Shown one piece after another: positions 30,109 through 41,858 of a stretch of 47,248 bases of DNA (within the stretch, counting starts at the first letter, position 1; the number at the start of each line of letters is the position of its first letter). A program made the translations under genes and the position numbers. The stretch covers positions 1-47,248 of the forward strand of contig JANSLP010000259.1 in NCBI GenBank assembly GCA_029298735.1, written 5' to 3'. The notes under the pieces were generated by a model. That model was given only the letters and a program-made list of their open reading frames with translations. It was not told where the DNA came from and searched no databases. Source of the stretch: Ophiostoma sp. CBS 140.51 (lineage: Eukaryota; Ascomycota; Sordariomycetes; Ophiostomatales; Ophiostomataceae).

Positions 30109-32837
30109 GCGAGGGGAAAAGAGTGGAGGATAGTATGGATGCATGGAGGGGTTGAGTGGTTAAGACAAGAAGAAAAAAGGAGGAAAAAAAGAGCAATGGG
30201 TAACCTCGGAGCACGGAGAAGTTTAAACTACGAGATACGTTGCACTGACGTACATCTTTCGTCTGCATTCTGACGTAGATGTTTTTTCTGGCGTCGCTGA
30301 TGCGGAAGCGTGGGCGAATACGGATGGGCGAATTGCCTCATTGTAAGACGAAAAGGGAAAAAAATAAGTTTAGCCATGGCCAAAGTAGAGCAATGCAAAA
30401 AGTAGCAAAGAGAGCATTTCAGCGAGCCTTGAAACCAGAAAATTGTAAGATTGCTGTGGAATCCTCACGTCATGGCCCCGTTTCCTTTTGACGCTCTTGA
30501 CGCTCGGGCGTTCCGCTTGTTAAAGTTGGGAGAGGCTTGTGAAAGAAGGAAAGAAAAGGGAAAAAGAAAAGAAATGCCCCGGATTGGTGCGATACGAGAG
30601 TTCGATAAAGAGAAATGGGACCAAAAGGACAAAATCAGGAAGAGATCAGAATGACGGAAGAAGGCTAAGAAAGGGAAGAAGGCGAGCAAAACGGCGAGTG
30701 AGGGGGCATGGGAATGGGAAAGGGTAAGGGAAAAACAAAAGAAGGCAAAGAAATCAAAAGGCTCAGAAAGGTACACGGAGACTAGGCAGAAAGGGGATGG
30801 AAGGGGAAAAAAGGAAGCGAAAGCTGAACGGTCGACATCAAGACATGCACAATGCACGACCGACCTGCCTCCAGGCGAACTAACAAGGGACTAAGAGATT
30901 TCGACACGCAGGGCTCCCACACACACTGAAAAGCTCGGAGGATTCGATAGGCTGAAGGTGCTGAAGGAGGGCAGACCAGGCTGCGGGCGGCTGCGGGCTG
31001 CATGAAATTGTTGGTGGAACAGCAGGAAAAGGATAAGGATTGTCTGCCAATCGTACAGTGTGGCGAGACAAAGGCGAAATATAATGAACGATTTTTCACC
31101 ACGAGTTTTCTAGCGGCGGGCACGGCGACTTGGTGGGAAAATAAGGGGACCAACAAAGAAAGGCGAAGGCTGTGTACCCGCGAAACACGAGATGCACTGT
31201 GCGCGAGATACTTTTCGGCACGGCGGCAAGGCGGGCGGTGAGAGCGAGCAGTACGGGAGTACAGAGAATAAAGGGAGTACGAGGAATAAGATACATGGCT
31301 ACTTGTACGTCCTTACCTCAGGGCTCAAAGGGTCTTCTCTCACATGCTGGAACGACGGTGTGGCCGCCGTTGTTTAACGTCTCCTCACGTACGGTGAGAT
31401 GGGCGAACAATGCCTGCAAAATGGCGTGAGGATGGGCGAGATGGACGGCACCTCCTTACGCGGACCGCGCTGGCGCAGAGATTTGCCCATGTTAGCCTGT
31501 GTTGTGTCCCTGTTTGCTCTGACTATCCTAGACGTATGGCTGCTCGTGAAGGCCAGGAATAGAGGACAGAAAGATAGAGAACCGAGAGATGCCTACATCC
31601 GGGTACACGTTTTGCCAGTTGCATGTGTACTTACCTCAAGTTGCATGCACGTACTGAAGGATGTTGAAACGAAAACGCCTCGGACCCACGGGGATTGCAG
31701 ATACGACCCTGATGCCGGATAGTCGATGGCACGCTGTGGCCTTGTCTGTCCTGGAGCAAATTACCACAGCATCCTTATTTTGATATGGAGTACAGAGGTA
31801 CTTCTTGGCCTCATCCAATCTTGGCTCGCCACGGCCGAGGCGCTGAACCAGTCGTCCGTTCACGTTGGCAGGCGCGTTGGAGGGTCGCTGATGGCTCTCG
31901 TTGGCACCTTCCTCACGTTTTCTAGAGCTTGTTTTGGGGCTCGTTCGTACTTGCCGTTCTGGTGGTCCTTGTCGTTCTTTCCTGTTCTTTACATGTTCCT
32001 GTTCATCATTTCCCGCGCCTTCCTATCTCTCCAATCGCACATTTCCCTGTGTCTTTGGTCTTTCGTGTTTTCCACTTCTCCTTTCTTTTCTCCCTTCTCT
32101 CTTTCTGCTCCTCGCTACGCTGCCAGTCTTCCTGTCTTCCACTCTCTCGCATCCCCTTTTGTCTACATGCTCGGGGCCCCTCCAAAGGCTGCCCGACCCC
32201 GTTGGAAACTGTGGAAAACAGGAGCCTCTGACGTCACAGGCACCACTGTTTTTCAGGGCCCTCATTGGACTGGTTGCACCTTCCTGTGTGCTTTCAGCGG
32301 CCATTGGCATGGCGGCGGCCGTGTGGCCCCACTTTAGCCCACCGAGGCTCCACTAATCCCGGCCTAACTGCAAACTCGTTCATGTTGGCGGTTCCACCGG
32401 GCTCCATAATTCGCCAACTTCGACAAAACTTCGACCGTCTTCACCTCGCCTCGCTCGCCTTTCACCGCCAACGACGCCAAAATATACCAAAATTGTTCAC
32501 AGTGCACGCTTTGTTCAGGGCCCTGCCGTACCCGTTGGCCGTGGAGCCGCAGGCAAAATAACAGAAACGACATGGCGCGAACGTAGCAGAACATAGCGCA
32601 AGATGTCACTTTTCGTTTGTTCTTTTGTTCCTTTTTTCTATGTGTCCGGCATGTAACAATGTCACTACGCCGCTTGTCGACGGTTTTGACGCTTATCGAC
32701 AAGAGAAGGAGGTAGAACAGGAGATAGAAAAAATAAAATAAAAAATAGAACAATCTTGTCTCCGTTGGTAAGTTTCGCCCATATTCGCCCTCCCGAGGAT
32801 TCTTCGTTTTGGTAGTTTGTGCAGAGGGTCCAAAAGG

Positions 32838-32844
32838 TATAAAG
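32838..32844 (+). promoter_or_regulatory. TATA box of the HAD hydrolase gene
   Basis: TATAAAG lies about 270 nt before the ATG at 33115; the interval is filled by a strongly T/C-rich leader. Confidence 0.45.
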
Positions 32845-33114
32845 GCACGTCCGTCTGTTTTGATTTTCCCAAACATCGACAACATCTTCCTCTCTTCCTC
32901 TTTTACCTCTTCCTTCTTCTGTTTTCCTCTCTTTCTCTCTTTAGCCGTCTGAGACGTCCACTCCTTCATATATTGTTTTCCATTTCCAAACTATCCCCAT
33001 CTGCATATCCTTTGATCTTCCTCTTCATCAATACCCCTCATATCTTCCTCTTCTCTCTCCCACATCTCCATACTCTCCCACATCTTCCCCATTTCTCCCA
33101 TCTCCACCCCCACA

Positions 33115-34598
33115 ATGTCTTCCAACCGCCTTCAGAGACCCGCCGGCCCCAACCGGACTGCTTCCGCCAGCAGCTTCGCTGAGGCCTTTAGCATCGCCCG
33201 CAGAAACCTCGAGACGGAGATCTCGCACGAGGAGCCGGTCTTCTCGCCGACTGATGAGCTCTCGTCTCCCGATCTGCCGCCCACCAACGCCCCCTCGCTT
33301 TCCAACTCCAATGTCATCACACCCGCCAGCCTCGTCACACCACTCACCGAGCCCGACACGCCCTTCAATGGCGAGTCGGATTACGAAGACGACGTGGCCG
33401 ACAACTTTGCGTTCGCCTTTGACATTGACGGCGTTCTCGTCCGTGGTGGCAAGCCCATCCCGGAGGCCATTGAGGCCATGAAGATGCTCAACGGCGAGAA
33501 CGAGTACGGCATCAGAGTGTAAGTGACCTACTGTCCCAAAATATCAAATTACCCTGCACCCGAGTTCATCTACTAACATCGCCTTTTAGTCCTTACATTT
33601 TCCTGACCAACGGTGGCGGTAAGACCGAGGCCGAGCGCTGTCTCGACCTGTCTGCCCAGCTGGAGCTCGAAGTCAGCCCCGGCCAGTTCATCTGCGGCCA
33701 CACGCCCATGCGTGAGCTGGCTGACAAGTACCGCGGTGCGGTTCTTGTTGTCGGCGGCGAGGGCGAGAAGTGCCGCAGCGTCGCTGAGCACTACGGCTTC
33801 AAGGATGTCATCACCCCCGGTGATATCATTAAGGCCAACGCCGCCACGGCGCCCTTCCGCAAGCTGACTGAGCAGGAGCACGCCAACTCGCGTGACCTGC
33901 TGTCCCGCCGCGGTATCGACAAGATGTCCGACATTGTCATTGAGGCCGTCTTTGTCTTTGCCGACAGCCGTGACTGGGCTTCGGATCTCCAGATCATTCT
34001 GGATATCGCCATGTCCAAGGGCGGTCGTCTTGAGACCCGCTCCGAGACTTTTGACGAGGGCCCGCCGATCTACTTCTCGCACTCTGACGTTGTCTGGTCG
34101 GCTGCTCACGAGCACGTCCGTCTCGGCATGGGCGCTCTCCGCCGTATCGTTGAGACTGTCTTCTCTGATGTCACTGGCGGAAAGACTTTGACCACGCACG
34201 CCTTTGGCAAGCCTCAGGTCTCTACATTCGAGTTTGCTACTCGCCTGCTCCAGCAGTGGCGCGCCACTCAGCACGGCTTGGTTGGCAGCCGGCCACTCGA
34301 CACGGTCTACTTTGTCGGTGACACGCCCGAGTCGGACATTCGCGGCACCAATGCCATGGATGCCCGCTCCAAGCACACCTCGTGGTACAGTGTCCTGGTC
34401 AAGACGGGTGTCTACCAGGATGGCACTGAGCCCGCCTACACCCCCAAGGCCGTGGTGCCGACCGTGCTGGACGCGGTCCGTCACGGTATTGAGCGCGAGA
34501 TGCAGGCCCGCAAGGCCCGTCAGTCCAAGATGGACGCCAAGAACCAGGGTGCCATCATTGAGAAGCTGGCCACCATCGAGATTCAGGACTGCTCGTAG
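33115..34598 (+). CDS. HAD-superfamily hydrolase, CECR5/HDHD5-like, 2 exons
   Basis: The model is join(33115..33518, 33590..34598), 470 aa. The 71-nt intron has donor GTAAGT, branch TACTAAC and acceptor TTTTAG, and joins YGIRV to PYIFLTNGGG. The HAD motifs are motif I FDIDGVLVRGG (D103, D105), motif II LTNGGG and the C-terminal motif FVGDTPESDIRG that carries the Mg-binding acidic residues. This pattern matches the CECR5 subfamily (class IIA cap), whose animal members are mitochondrial. The first 95 residues are Ser/Pro/Thr-rich and not well conserved-looking; an organelle signal is possible but not clear. The Kozak context is good (CACAATGTC). The substrate is unknown. Confidence 0.9.
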
Positions 34599-34914
34599 GC
34601 GGTGCACTCGACCTGATTCAATTTGATTTCTGTTATCTTTCTTTTGTCAACATTTGTTTTCTACAGTTCATGATACACTAGTACAGCCAAAAAAAGGCTG
34701 TCATTTGCTTTTCCCGGACGGCATAAAATAGATACAAAAAAACATATAGCGGCGTTTTTGGATGGGATACAACGAATATTACGAATCAATTAAGAAGTTC
34801 AATCACAAGCAATATGGAACCATTGCATTAAATTGTGAAAAGATAAAGCGAAAGAGCACTAACATCCAACTGCATCCAACTCTCAACCGTCTTCCACTGC
34901 ATCTCCCCACACCT
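34599..34914. other. Tail-to-tail intergenic region
   Basis: This 316-bp AT-rich interval lies between the 3' ends of the HAD hydrolase and M24 peptidase genes. No gene or RNA is seen. Confidence 0.5.
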
Positions 34915-35667
34915 CTACACAGTCAAGATCTGCTCATAGAATCCAGCATATCCCCGCTCTTCATCCCGCAGGTAGATCTCCAGGATCCAGTGGCGCTGCT
35001 GTCCCTTGGCGTTGAGTGTGCGCACCGGCAAGTGGTTCCCCGTAGTCATGTACAGTGTAATCATGTCGCGCGGGATCCGCTCATGCGGGAAGTCGCCGAC
35101 CAAATGGCCGCAAAAGACGTTGCCGTACTTCCAGCCCAGTCCACTCTTCTCGCCCGCCTCCTTTGTTAGACGGACCGCAATGTCGTACAGCTCCTCGCCC
35201 GTAATGTCGGGGCGCGCATCGAATTCGGCCTTGATGGCGTACCATAGCGGCTCGAGTGCATCTCTGAGTGCAATCTTGTTGGGGTCGTTGCCCAGCACAT
35301 AGGTGCGGCCGAAATCGGCCTCATACGCCTCAAAGACCGGGCCTAAGTCGACATACAGAATGTCGTCGGCTTCAATCACACGGTCGTCGGTGTTGTCGTT
35401 GAACATGGCCAGCGTGTGCGGTCCGCTGCGCACGAGCCGGCGGTGCCAGTGGGTGCGGACATTGTATTTCTCTTTGCCGAGTTTGTAGATGGCGTCGGTT
35501 AACTCTTTTTCGCTAACGCCGGGGCGGATCATGTCGCGCTCAACGTCGGCAAAGAGGGCTGCGGCCTTGTTTTGGGCCTCGATGAGGTTGGCGAGACGCT
35601 GGGCTTCAGGGACGTCCGTCTCGGAGAGGCCCGTCTTGGGGGCCGTGATGGCGTCGGGGGTGGCCAT
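34915..35667 (-). CDS. M24-family metallopeptidase (aminopeptidase P-like), short form
   Basis: This 250-aa intronless protein begins MATPDAITAPK. The frame is open further upstream to an ATG at 35856, but the extra 63 residues are low-complexity and come from a leader-like sequence, so 35667 (GCCATGGCC context on the sense strand) is preferred. The pita-bread fold ligands can be placed: Asp in YVDLGP, Asp in EADFGRT, His in CGHLVG, Glu in WILEIYL and Glu in FYEQIL. The substrate-side His in FPHERIP is also present. There is no N-terminal creatinase-type domain, so the protein is a minimal M24 catalytic unit. It may cleave Xaa-Pro or related peptides, or be a non-peptidase M24 relative. It is tail-to-tail with the HAD hydrolase. 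Confidence 0.82.
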   Translation of the reverse strand: MATPDAITAPKTGLSETDVPEAQRLANLIEAQNKAAALFADVERDMIRPGVSEKELTDAIYKLGKEKYNVRTHWHRRLVRSGPHTLAMFNDNTDDRVIEADDILYVDLGPVFEAYEADFGRTYVLGNDPNKIALRDALEPLWYAIKAEFDARPDITGEELYDIAVRLTKEAGEKSGLGWKYGNVFCGHLVGDFPHERIPRDMITLYMTTGNHLPVRTLNAKGQQRHWILEIYLRDEERGYAGFYEQILTV

Positions 35668-36622
35668 GTTGAGTGGTGGACGAACGGAGTGCACGGAGTG
35701 AGGTGAAGTTGTGTTTGGCGGATGGTGGTGGGGTAGTGAGTAGAGAATGAAAGAGATGTAAAAGAGATGTGAAATGTGGAGATTGCCCTGCGAGATATGT
35801 AAATTAAGTGTCGAGTAAAAAACGGTAGTTGATGCAAAAGTCAATGTTGACGACAATGTGAGAGCGATATAGTAGTAGCTGGGCTGATGCCGGCAAATGT
35901 AAGATGTATTCGGAGTATTTACTTACGCTTTCTGTACACACGATCTCAAACCCCTGCTGTTTTGTTGAGGGGAGCTGTGACGACACCACAGAACTGCCAC
36001 ACACCACGAAAATGCGGGGACGGCTCAGGTCGTCAAAGGGCGTGGTGGTGAATCGTAAATGGGGGGCGTTTATTGGTTGAGTCGGCTGTGAATACCTTAA
36101 GCAGGCTTGGATTTCAGTTGGTTTGCAAACCCCGGTCCGGCGGAGTGGGCGGATCTAAGCCGTGTAGGGCGGGCTTTGCATGCTGAAAGTGCAAAAAGTG
36201 CTGGAGGATTCGGCGGATAGCATCCAGTGGATCTCCGAGGACGAATTGAGATAGCTGTTGTCACAAATTCATTCCAGAGTTACAGTGAATCAAACGAGAA
36301 AAGATCGTCATAGGGCGCAGAGCGAACGTGGTTTTATATTTGTAGGAGTGTAGTAGTGCTGTGTAGGTGAGTTGTCCAGACTTCCGCGGACACGGCAAAT
36401 GCACAGCAGCGGGCGAGAGCGGACAGCCACAGCGGACATTGGAACAAATGCAGGGCCAAGACGGGCCATCCTCGGATTGATGGCCCAATTTTCGGCGCCG
36501 AGGACCGACTGCAACAACTTTCCACTTTTCACATTCCTCTTTCCACGTATCTTCTTCATCGTCTTCATTTTTCATCTCTTCATAAAAATCTCATCTCATC
36601 CAACCATCCTGCCTCTTCCCGT
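35668..36622. other. Intergenic: M24 promoter and permease 3' flank
   Basis: No supported ORF is present. The part near 36520-36610 is T/C-rich on the plus strand. Confidence 0.5.
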
Positions 36623-38525
36623 TTACTGCTCCACGGAACGACGTCCCTCCTCCGGGACGACGCCCTCAACGACGTCGACCAAGTTCTGGTTGTCACTATT
36701 GTTCTGTTAGCATATCCATCCACACAAAATTATTTTCGGAAAAAGAGGGAGAGAACATACGTCAGAGTCTTGTTGGGAATGAACCAGACGGTCAAAGCCG
36801 CGGGGATGACACAGCCAAAGGCGACGTAAGTAAAGTCTGCCATGATCTGGTTGTAGGCGGCGGCAATGGCTATCCGCTGCGGTGTGCCCATGGCAGGGAG
36901 GCCCGTGGTGAAGGAGTTGTAGACAGTCTCAATCAGCTCGGCGGTGCCGTCGGTGCCCAGGTGCTCAGCCAACAGGCCCTTGAAGTGGGTGGTGTAGATG
37001 CCACCGCCGACGGCGCTACCAATGGTCGATCCCAGCATGGACAGACAGACAGCCAGACTGGTCATTTGGGCGACTTCGCGATGCGGCACGTTGACAGTGC
37101 AAGCCACGAAGCAAGTGGTGCCGAGCATACCATCGCCGATACCCTGGATGGCCTGGACGATAACGAGCTCGGCGATGCTGCTGCTCGACTCACGGATGCG
37201 GAACATGAGGCCGTAACCGAGCAGGCGCAGACCGATACCGAAAATGGTGGGATACTTGTAGCCGCGGAAGTAGTACATGGTGGCAGCCAGGATCAGACCG
37301 GCAAAGAACTGCATGGTGCCGTTGACGGCGTTGATCCAGATGGCGACGTGGACGTCGTAGCCGCGGGCGACAATAAGCCACTGGTAAAAGTAGCTGTGGG
37401 TGACGCCGAGACCGATGCCGTCCATGCCGTACATGATGAGCATAATGGCGAGGGTGCGGTCCTTGAAGTAGTAGAGCGGGATAATGGGGTGCTTGGCGAC
37501 AAAGTGCTCGTAAAAGGGCAGGGCAATAAGCATCACGATGCCCAGAACCAGGCAGGCAATCAGCCAGTTGGTCTTCCAGCCGTTGGCGAGGGTGCCGGCG
37601 AGCGAAGCAGGCAGCAGAACCAGGGCAAGACCGGCCGAGAACAGAACAGTACCGCCTAAGTCAATCTGAGAGAAGAACTCGCGGACCGTCATCTTAATCT
37701 TCTGGTCGTAACCGAGTTTCTTGGCCTTGCGCTGGAAACCGAGAACAACGGCGGTCAAGGGAAGCAGACCAAACGGCATGATGATGGCAAGCATGCCAAT
37801 GCCCCAGCGCCAGCCAATACCGCCGAGCACGGATGCCGTGATAAAGGCCGTCACGTACGGCATGAAAAGGTAGGGGAAGAACTGGATCTGGACGGCCAGA
37901 CCACGCTGCCTGGCACTCGACACATCGGACGTCAGAATGTCGTTCATCGTGTTGATGCCACTCTGGGCCACGGCGTGGATAATGTAGCCGGCGGCGTAGC
38001 CGTTGTAGGTCGGCGACTTGGCGCATAGGATAAGGCTGATGATGAACATGACCATAATGAAGGGGTACATTTCGCCACGACCAAAGACATCGGACAGCTT
38101 AGCAATGAGCGGCTTGATGACGGCGAAAAGCAGCGTCCCGGCCGTCGCAATGGCGGCGCTGTCGGAGATTTTCGCATAGGACGATTGGGCATATGTAAAG
38201 TAAGTGTAGACGGTGCTGTTTTCGAACTCGTACGCGACCATGGAGAAGATCATCCTATATGAGCAGCGATGTTAGTAACGTGTGTGCGTTGGTGGTTGTA
38301 TAGTCGAGTAGAAACGGAAAGCACATACACTCCGATGATAATCAGCTTTCCCTTGTTGCCAAAGACGGCGGCGATGGCCTCCATCTTGCCGGCACCACCG
38401 GACAGCTCGACCGGTGCGGCGGGGGCCTTTTGAATCTCAATGTCGGTCATCATGGGCTCTTCGTTCTTGTCAGTGATGTCCAAGGGCGCGACGCCCACAG
38501 AGGGGGCCGCCTCGATTTTGCTCAT
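36623..38525 (-). CDS. MFS siderophore-iron transporter-like permease (Sit/Mir type), 3 exons
   Basis: The model is complement(join(36623..36695, 36761..38254, 38329..38525)), 587 aa. Introns of 74 nt (donor GTATGT, branch ACTAAC) and 65 nt (donor GTATGT, branch GCTAAC) fit; the last exon adds only 24 residues, ending in EGRRSVEQ. The N-terminal 60 residues are hydrophilic. Family marks are YFTYAQSSY near TM1, KPLIAKLSDVFGRGEMYP, QSGINTMNDILTSDV, DRTLAIMLIMYGMDGIG and the long extracellular loop before the last helix (FTTGLPAMGTPQ to YNQIMADFTYVA), as in SIT1/MirB-type permeases, which import ferric siderophores across the plasma membrane by proton symport. The exact siderophore is not predictable. 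No siderophore synthetase lies in the window. No clear SreA-type GATA pair was found upstream by eye. Confidence 0.88.
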
Positions 38526-41500
38526 GTTGGGTAGATGTATGACGGAAAACAATGGACAATGAACAAATATAAGCAAAAGGTATAAAACAAAAGAAAGAAA
38601 GAAAAGAGAATATAGGTGACTATGTCACGAAGAGATGGACTCTTTGCTGATCCGTTCTCCTCTTGTCTTCTCTACGCGGGAGTCGTCGACATCAAGTACT
38701 TTTCCATTGCTAATAATCACTATCATGATCGTGAGACTATGGAAGACCAGGGCTTCTTCCGTCGTCCGGTATCTCTTCTCCTCTCCAGATGAGTAGGTAA
38801 CGCATCCTTGTTCCCCTCCTTCTCCTTATCCCCCCTCTTTTTGCCCGAACTTCCTTGCCCCCTCATCTCATCGAGGCACACTTCCACAAGCACAGGCAAG
38901 CCAAAAAAAAAGAGGCAAGGTCACAGTGTCTACCAGGACGACGAAGGAAACTACGCTACCAGTCGTATCAGTTGTGAGTCTCCCAGATTGAGGAGTCTGG
39001 CCGAATGAGCTTTCCCTATTTCTTTCTTGGCAGGATCGCACGGCGCGGTGTCACCCTGGTCCGACTTGTCCTCAGTTGCAAATAAAAGCAACCGTATTGG
39101 AGGGAAGGGCAAGTGTCCACAGTTATTCTGGCTTGTGGGACACTGGAAAGCTCCGCCGATGGACTGCATTCCTCGTCCTCCGTAAAGGTTGGTTCAGACA
39201 AAAAACAAAGGGCTCCTCGTTATCTCTCCCCACGCCGAAACCCTCTTGTCAGACCCGCCAAAACGCGGCCCAGAAATCAAACAGAAAACAAGAAAGCGGT
39301 CGACAAACAACAAAAGACGCCCCGCGGAGACGGCCATCGGAAAGGAGCTTGGGCCAGCAGGCTAATGACAGGCCAATATGAACGATGGCAGGTTGAGGCA
39401 AGGTTGTGGTGTGCAAAAGATGGAGGAATCGTAGCAAAAAGGTAACAACCTGTGTCTGGTGCTTCTTTGGCCTCGTCTTTCATTGCCCATCCTTGCCTTC
39501 CTTCGTCTTCTCGCCGTGTTGTCGTCCGAGTATGCTATCAGGAGTCTCACGCCGGGCCCTGCACTGGCGCCGTCTGATAGCACAATTGAGCACCATGGCA
39601 ATTCCATTGCCCTGTTTTGTCCTAGTCTGTCCCTAAAATGGCCTGGCCAGGCCCCATCGATAGCGACGGGTGGCGTATTTTGGGTGTGGTGGCAGGGAGC
39701 CTGCATGCACTTGCAGGACCCCAGTGCGCTAAGCAAGGAGGGGACTCAGATACTGCAGTGACAAGCTTTCGGTGCTTCCCCGCGTTGACAGGCGTTGGCG
39801 GGCGATGGCGGCGACCGTCCGACAGCCACCGAATGCCTCTTCACCACTTTGTTGATTTTTTTTTGACAACGGTCGTTTGTCCCCTTTCCCTTTTGGTGAT
39901 GTTGTGACCAGACCACCCTTCTTCTGGAAAGAAACAACGACATCCGGCCTCGGAGCTGGCTCACGGATGGGGCATTCAGCCGCCCACCGCCTTTGTCAAA
40001 ATCCCAATCTCGTCCCATTCCTCGTTCCTTTTTTTTCCCTCATTTTTTTCTTCTTCTTTCTCTTTTCCCCCCATCATGTTTTCTATCCCTCCCTCATGAA
40101 GCCCCTCCCACACCTCAGATAGTGTGACGCACGGCCGCTGCACAACAGCTCTCCAAGAGTTCCCCCAGAGCCCCCAAGAGCCGCGCGTGCGGCTCGTCTT
40201 TGGCTATCAGTGGCAACCATCCCGTGTCTTTGCCCTTGTCACCCGTGTTACCCACGCCAGTGTTTTTACCTTTCGTGGGAACCCCGGATAACGGCCAAGC
40301 CTTGCAGGTCATTATTTCATATTATTGGCGGTTGGCCGTGTCTTCTCACTGAGTAATGTCGTGATTCGTGATGCTTGCTTGATTGCTTTAGTTCTATGGT
40401 TGTTTTCTGGAGATCCTGGTTAATGTCGGCTTACCTTGCCCCGGCCACGACTCTACACCCTGTCCTTCACCTTCCGGAAGCCCTGTTCCCCCCTCCCGTC
40501 ACAACGTGGCCGACGGCCAGCCACGGGTTTACTTCTGATGGAGGCGGCCGGGGTCGCTCTAGACTTGTACGATCTAGCTCTAGGCCGCCTCGGTCGTGTT
40601 AGTGCCGTGTCCTTTTACATCAGCCTTGCCTCTTTTGAGTGTCCTTTGATCGTTTGAGTATGTTAACGACGTATTCCTTTATCACAATCATTAACATGAG
40701 CTGAACACAACCACATGGCACACCCTCACGATGCCACTTCCGCTTCGCCGAGATAAATCATTATGAACCACATCTGATATCAGCTTTTAAGCCCGAACTG
40801 CAAGCTGGAAGCGAACCTCGCTCTAGAAAGTCTTTCTTTTTGACCATTTCAAATATTCGCACCTTTGACATGTGCCATCGTGAAATCAATATCAATATCG
40901 AATTGGGGAATGCAACCCGCCGTTGCCGCACGACTTGTCGTGTGCCAGACTTAAATCAGACACCAAACAGCACAAGTGAGAACAACGGATGTCCGGCCAC
41001 GGCCTTGGGTCCGAAGGAGTGACAAGTCCCCACGTTTGATTGATACGCTATATACGGGGTTGGACGATGGAGACACTCCTTTTATGCACTAGATTGCTCC
41101 TCCAAGAAAGGCACAATGATCTGATATGCGAACACGAGCGTTGCGAGAGCCTTGTCTCCGGTGATAGAGAGAGATTATCAATTATATGCACGCAAGGATA
41201 CTGTCGGTTTTGTCTTGTTTGAATTTGTTTCATTGATCGTTATCATTGGCATCTTTACTGTCTCAAAACCATCGGACGAGCCCAATGGACGCATTTTGTT
41301 GCATTTGACAGTATGGGGAAGAGTCTAGTGTTCGTTTAGCCGCGGCTGATGCGGCTTGGCTGTAGCCGATGGTACAGGGGCTCAGCTTCGCAGCTCAGTC
41401 CAGACCAAAACAGACCAAACCTCCCCCCAATATATGCACGGACTTCGGCTGACCATAAGGCCAACTGCGTACAAAGTTTAAAACGGTATAACCAATGCAC

Positions 41501-41858
41501 CAAGCGGCCATCAATACTGTGCAAATAGGTGCAGTAGATGGCGAAACGGATAGATAACGAACAAAAAGCGACCAGAAAAGCGACCAGCAAAACAACCAGA
41601 CAAATGGCCAGAGCAGTCGAAAGTCGAAGGTCGAGAGTCGGACGCTTTTCTATTCGTTTTCTCTTTTTTTCGCTTCTTAACGGGCTATTTGTCTTTTCGG
41701 CTTTGCTTTCCTTTTTTGGACTTTATACGCAGTTGCTCTTATAGTCAACCGTAACGGACTCCATAGGGCACATCGAGCGTCGTATTGTCGGATCTTGTTT
41801 CCCATAACCGCTCATGTTTTTTTCCTTTTTTTATTATTGTTCTTCACCATCTTCTCCC
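38526..41858. other. 3.3-kb gene-poor region
   Basis: No ORF here shows recognisable protein content; all are under 125 codons and overlap in several frames. The first 80 bp are purine-rich (the pyrimidine leader of the minus-strand permease). A very strong T/C tract lies at about 40020-40115 and another at about 41640-41720; neither is followed by a supported coding region. Confidence 0.5.

Larger units (their letters stand above)
28902..33114. other. 4.2-kb gene-poor region with purine/pyrimidine blocks
   Basis: No ORF here has recognisable protein content. AT-rich sequence occupies about 29230-29450. Two CACGTG boxes lie at 29623 and 29635. GTACTCC repeats occur near 30087-30108. A polypurine block spans about 30530-30830, a polypyrimidine block about 31950-32130, and the T/C-rich leader of the HAD hydrolase about 32880-33114. 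ORFs of up to about 200 codons in the blocks are explained by their skewed composition. Confidence 0.55.

Noticed and set aside
29669..30133. 154-codon plus-strand ORF following the E-box pair
   Set aside because: Its position after the E-boxes is suggestive, but the protein is Ser/Pro then Arg/Gly low-complexity with no conserved look.
31726..32337. 203-codon plus-strand ORF with hydrophobic segments
   Set aside because: All three plus frames are open across the same T/C-rich block; the hydrophobicity follows from T-rich codons. No family resemblance.
32364..32969. 201-codon minus-strand ORF rich in Lys/Glu
   Set aside because: It is largely antisense to the T/C-rich leader of the HAD hydrolase, which reads as Lys/Glu codons on the other strand.
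33573..34607. 344-codon ORF antisense to the HAD hydrolase
   Set aside because: A shadow frame of a strongly codon-biased gene; its sense partner has clear HAD motifs and splice sites.
35668..35856. 63-residue N-terminal extension of the M24 peptidase from an upstream in-frame ATG
   Set aside because: The residues are His/Ser/Pro/Thr low-complexity and the DNA looks like leader sequence; the ATG at 35667 has the better context and begins the conserved protein.
36961..37659. 232-codon ORF antisense to the siderophore-type permease
   Set aside because: A shadow of the coding frame with no recognisable domain.
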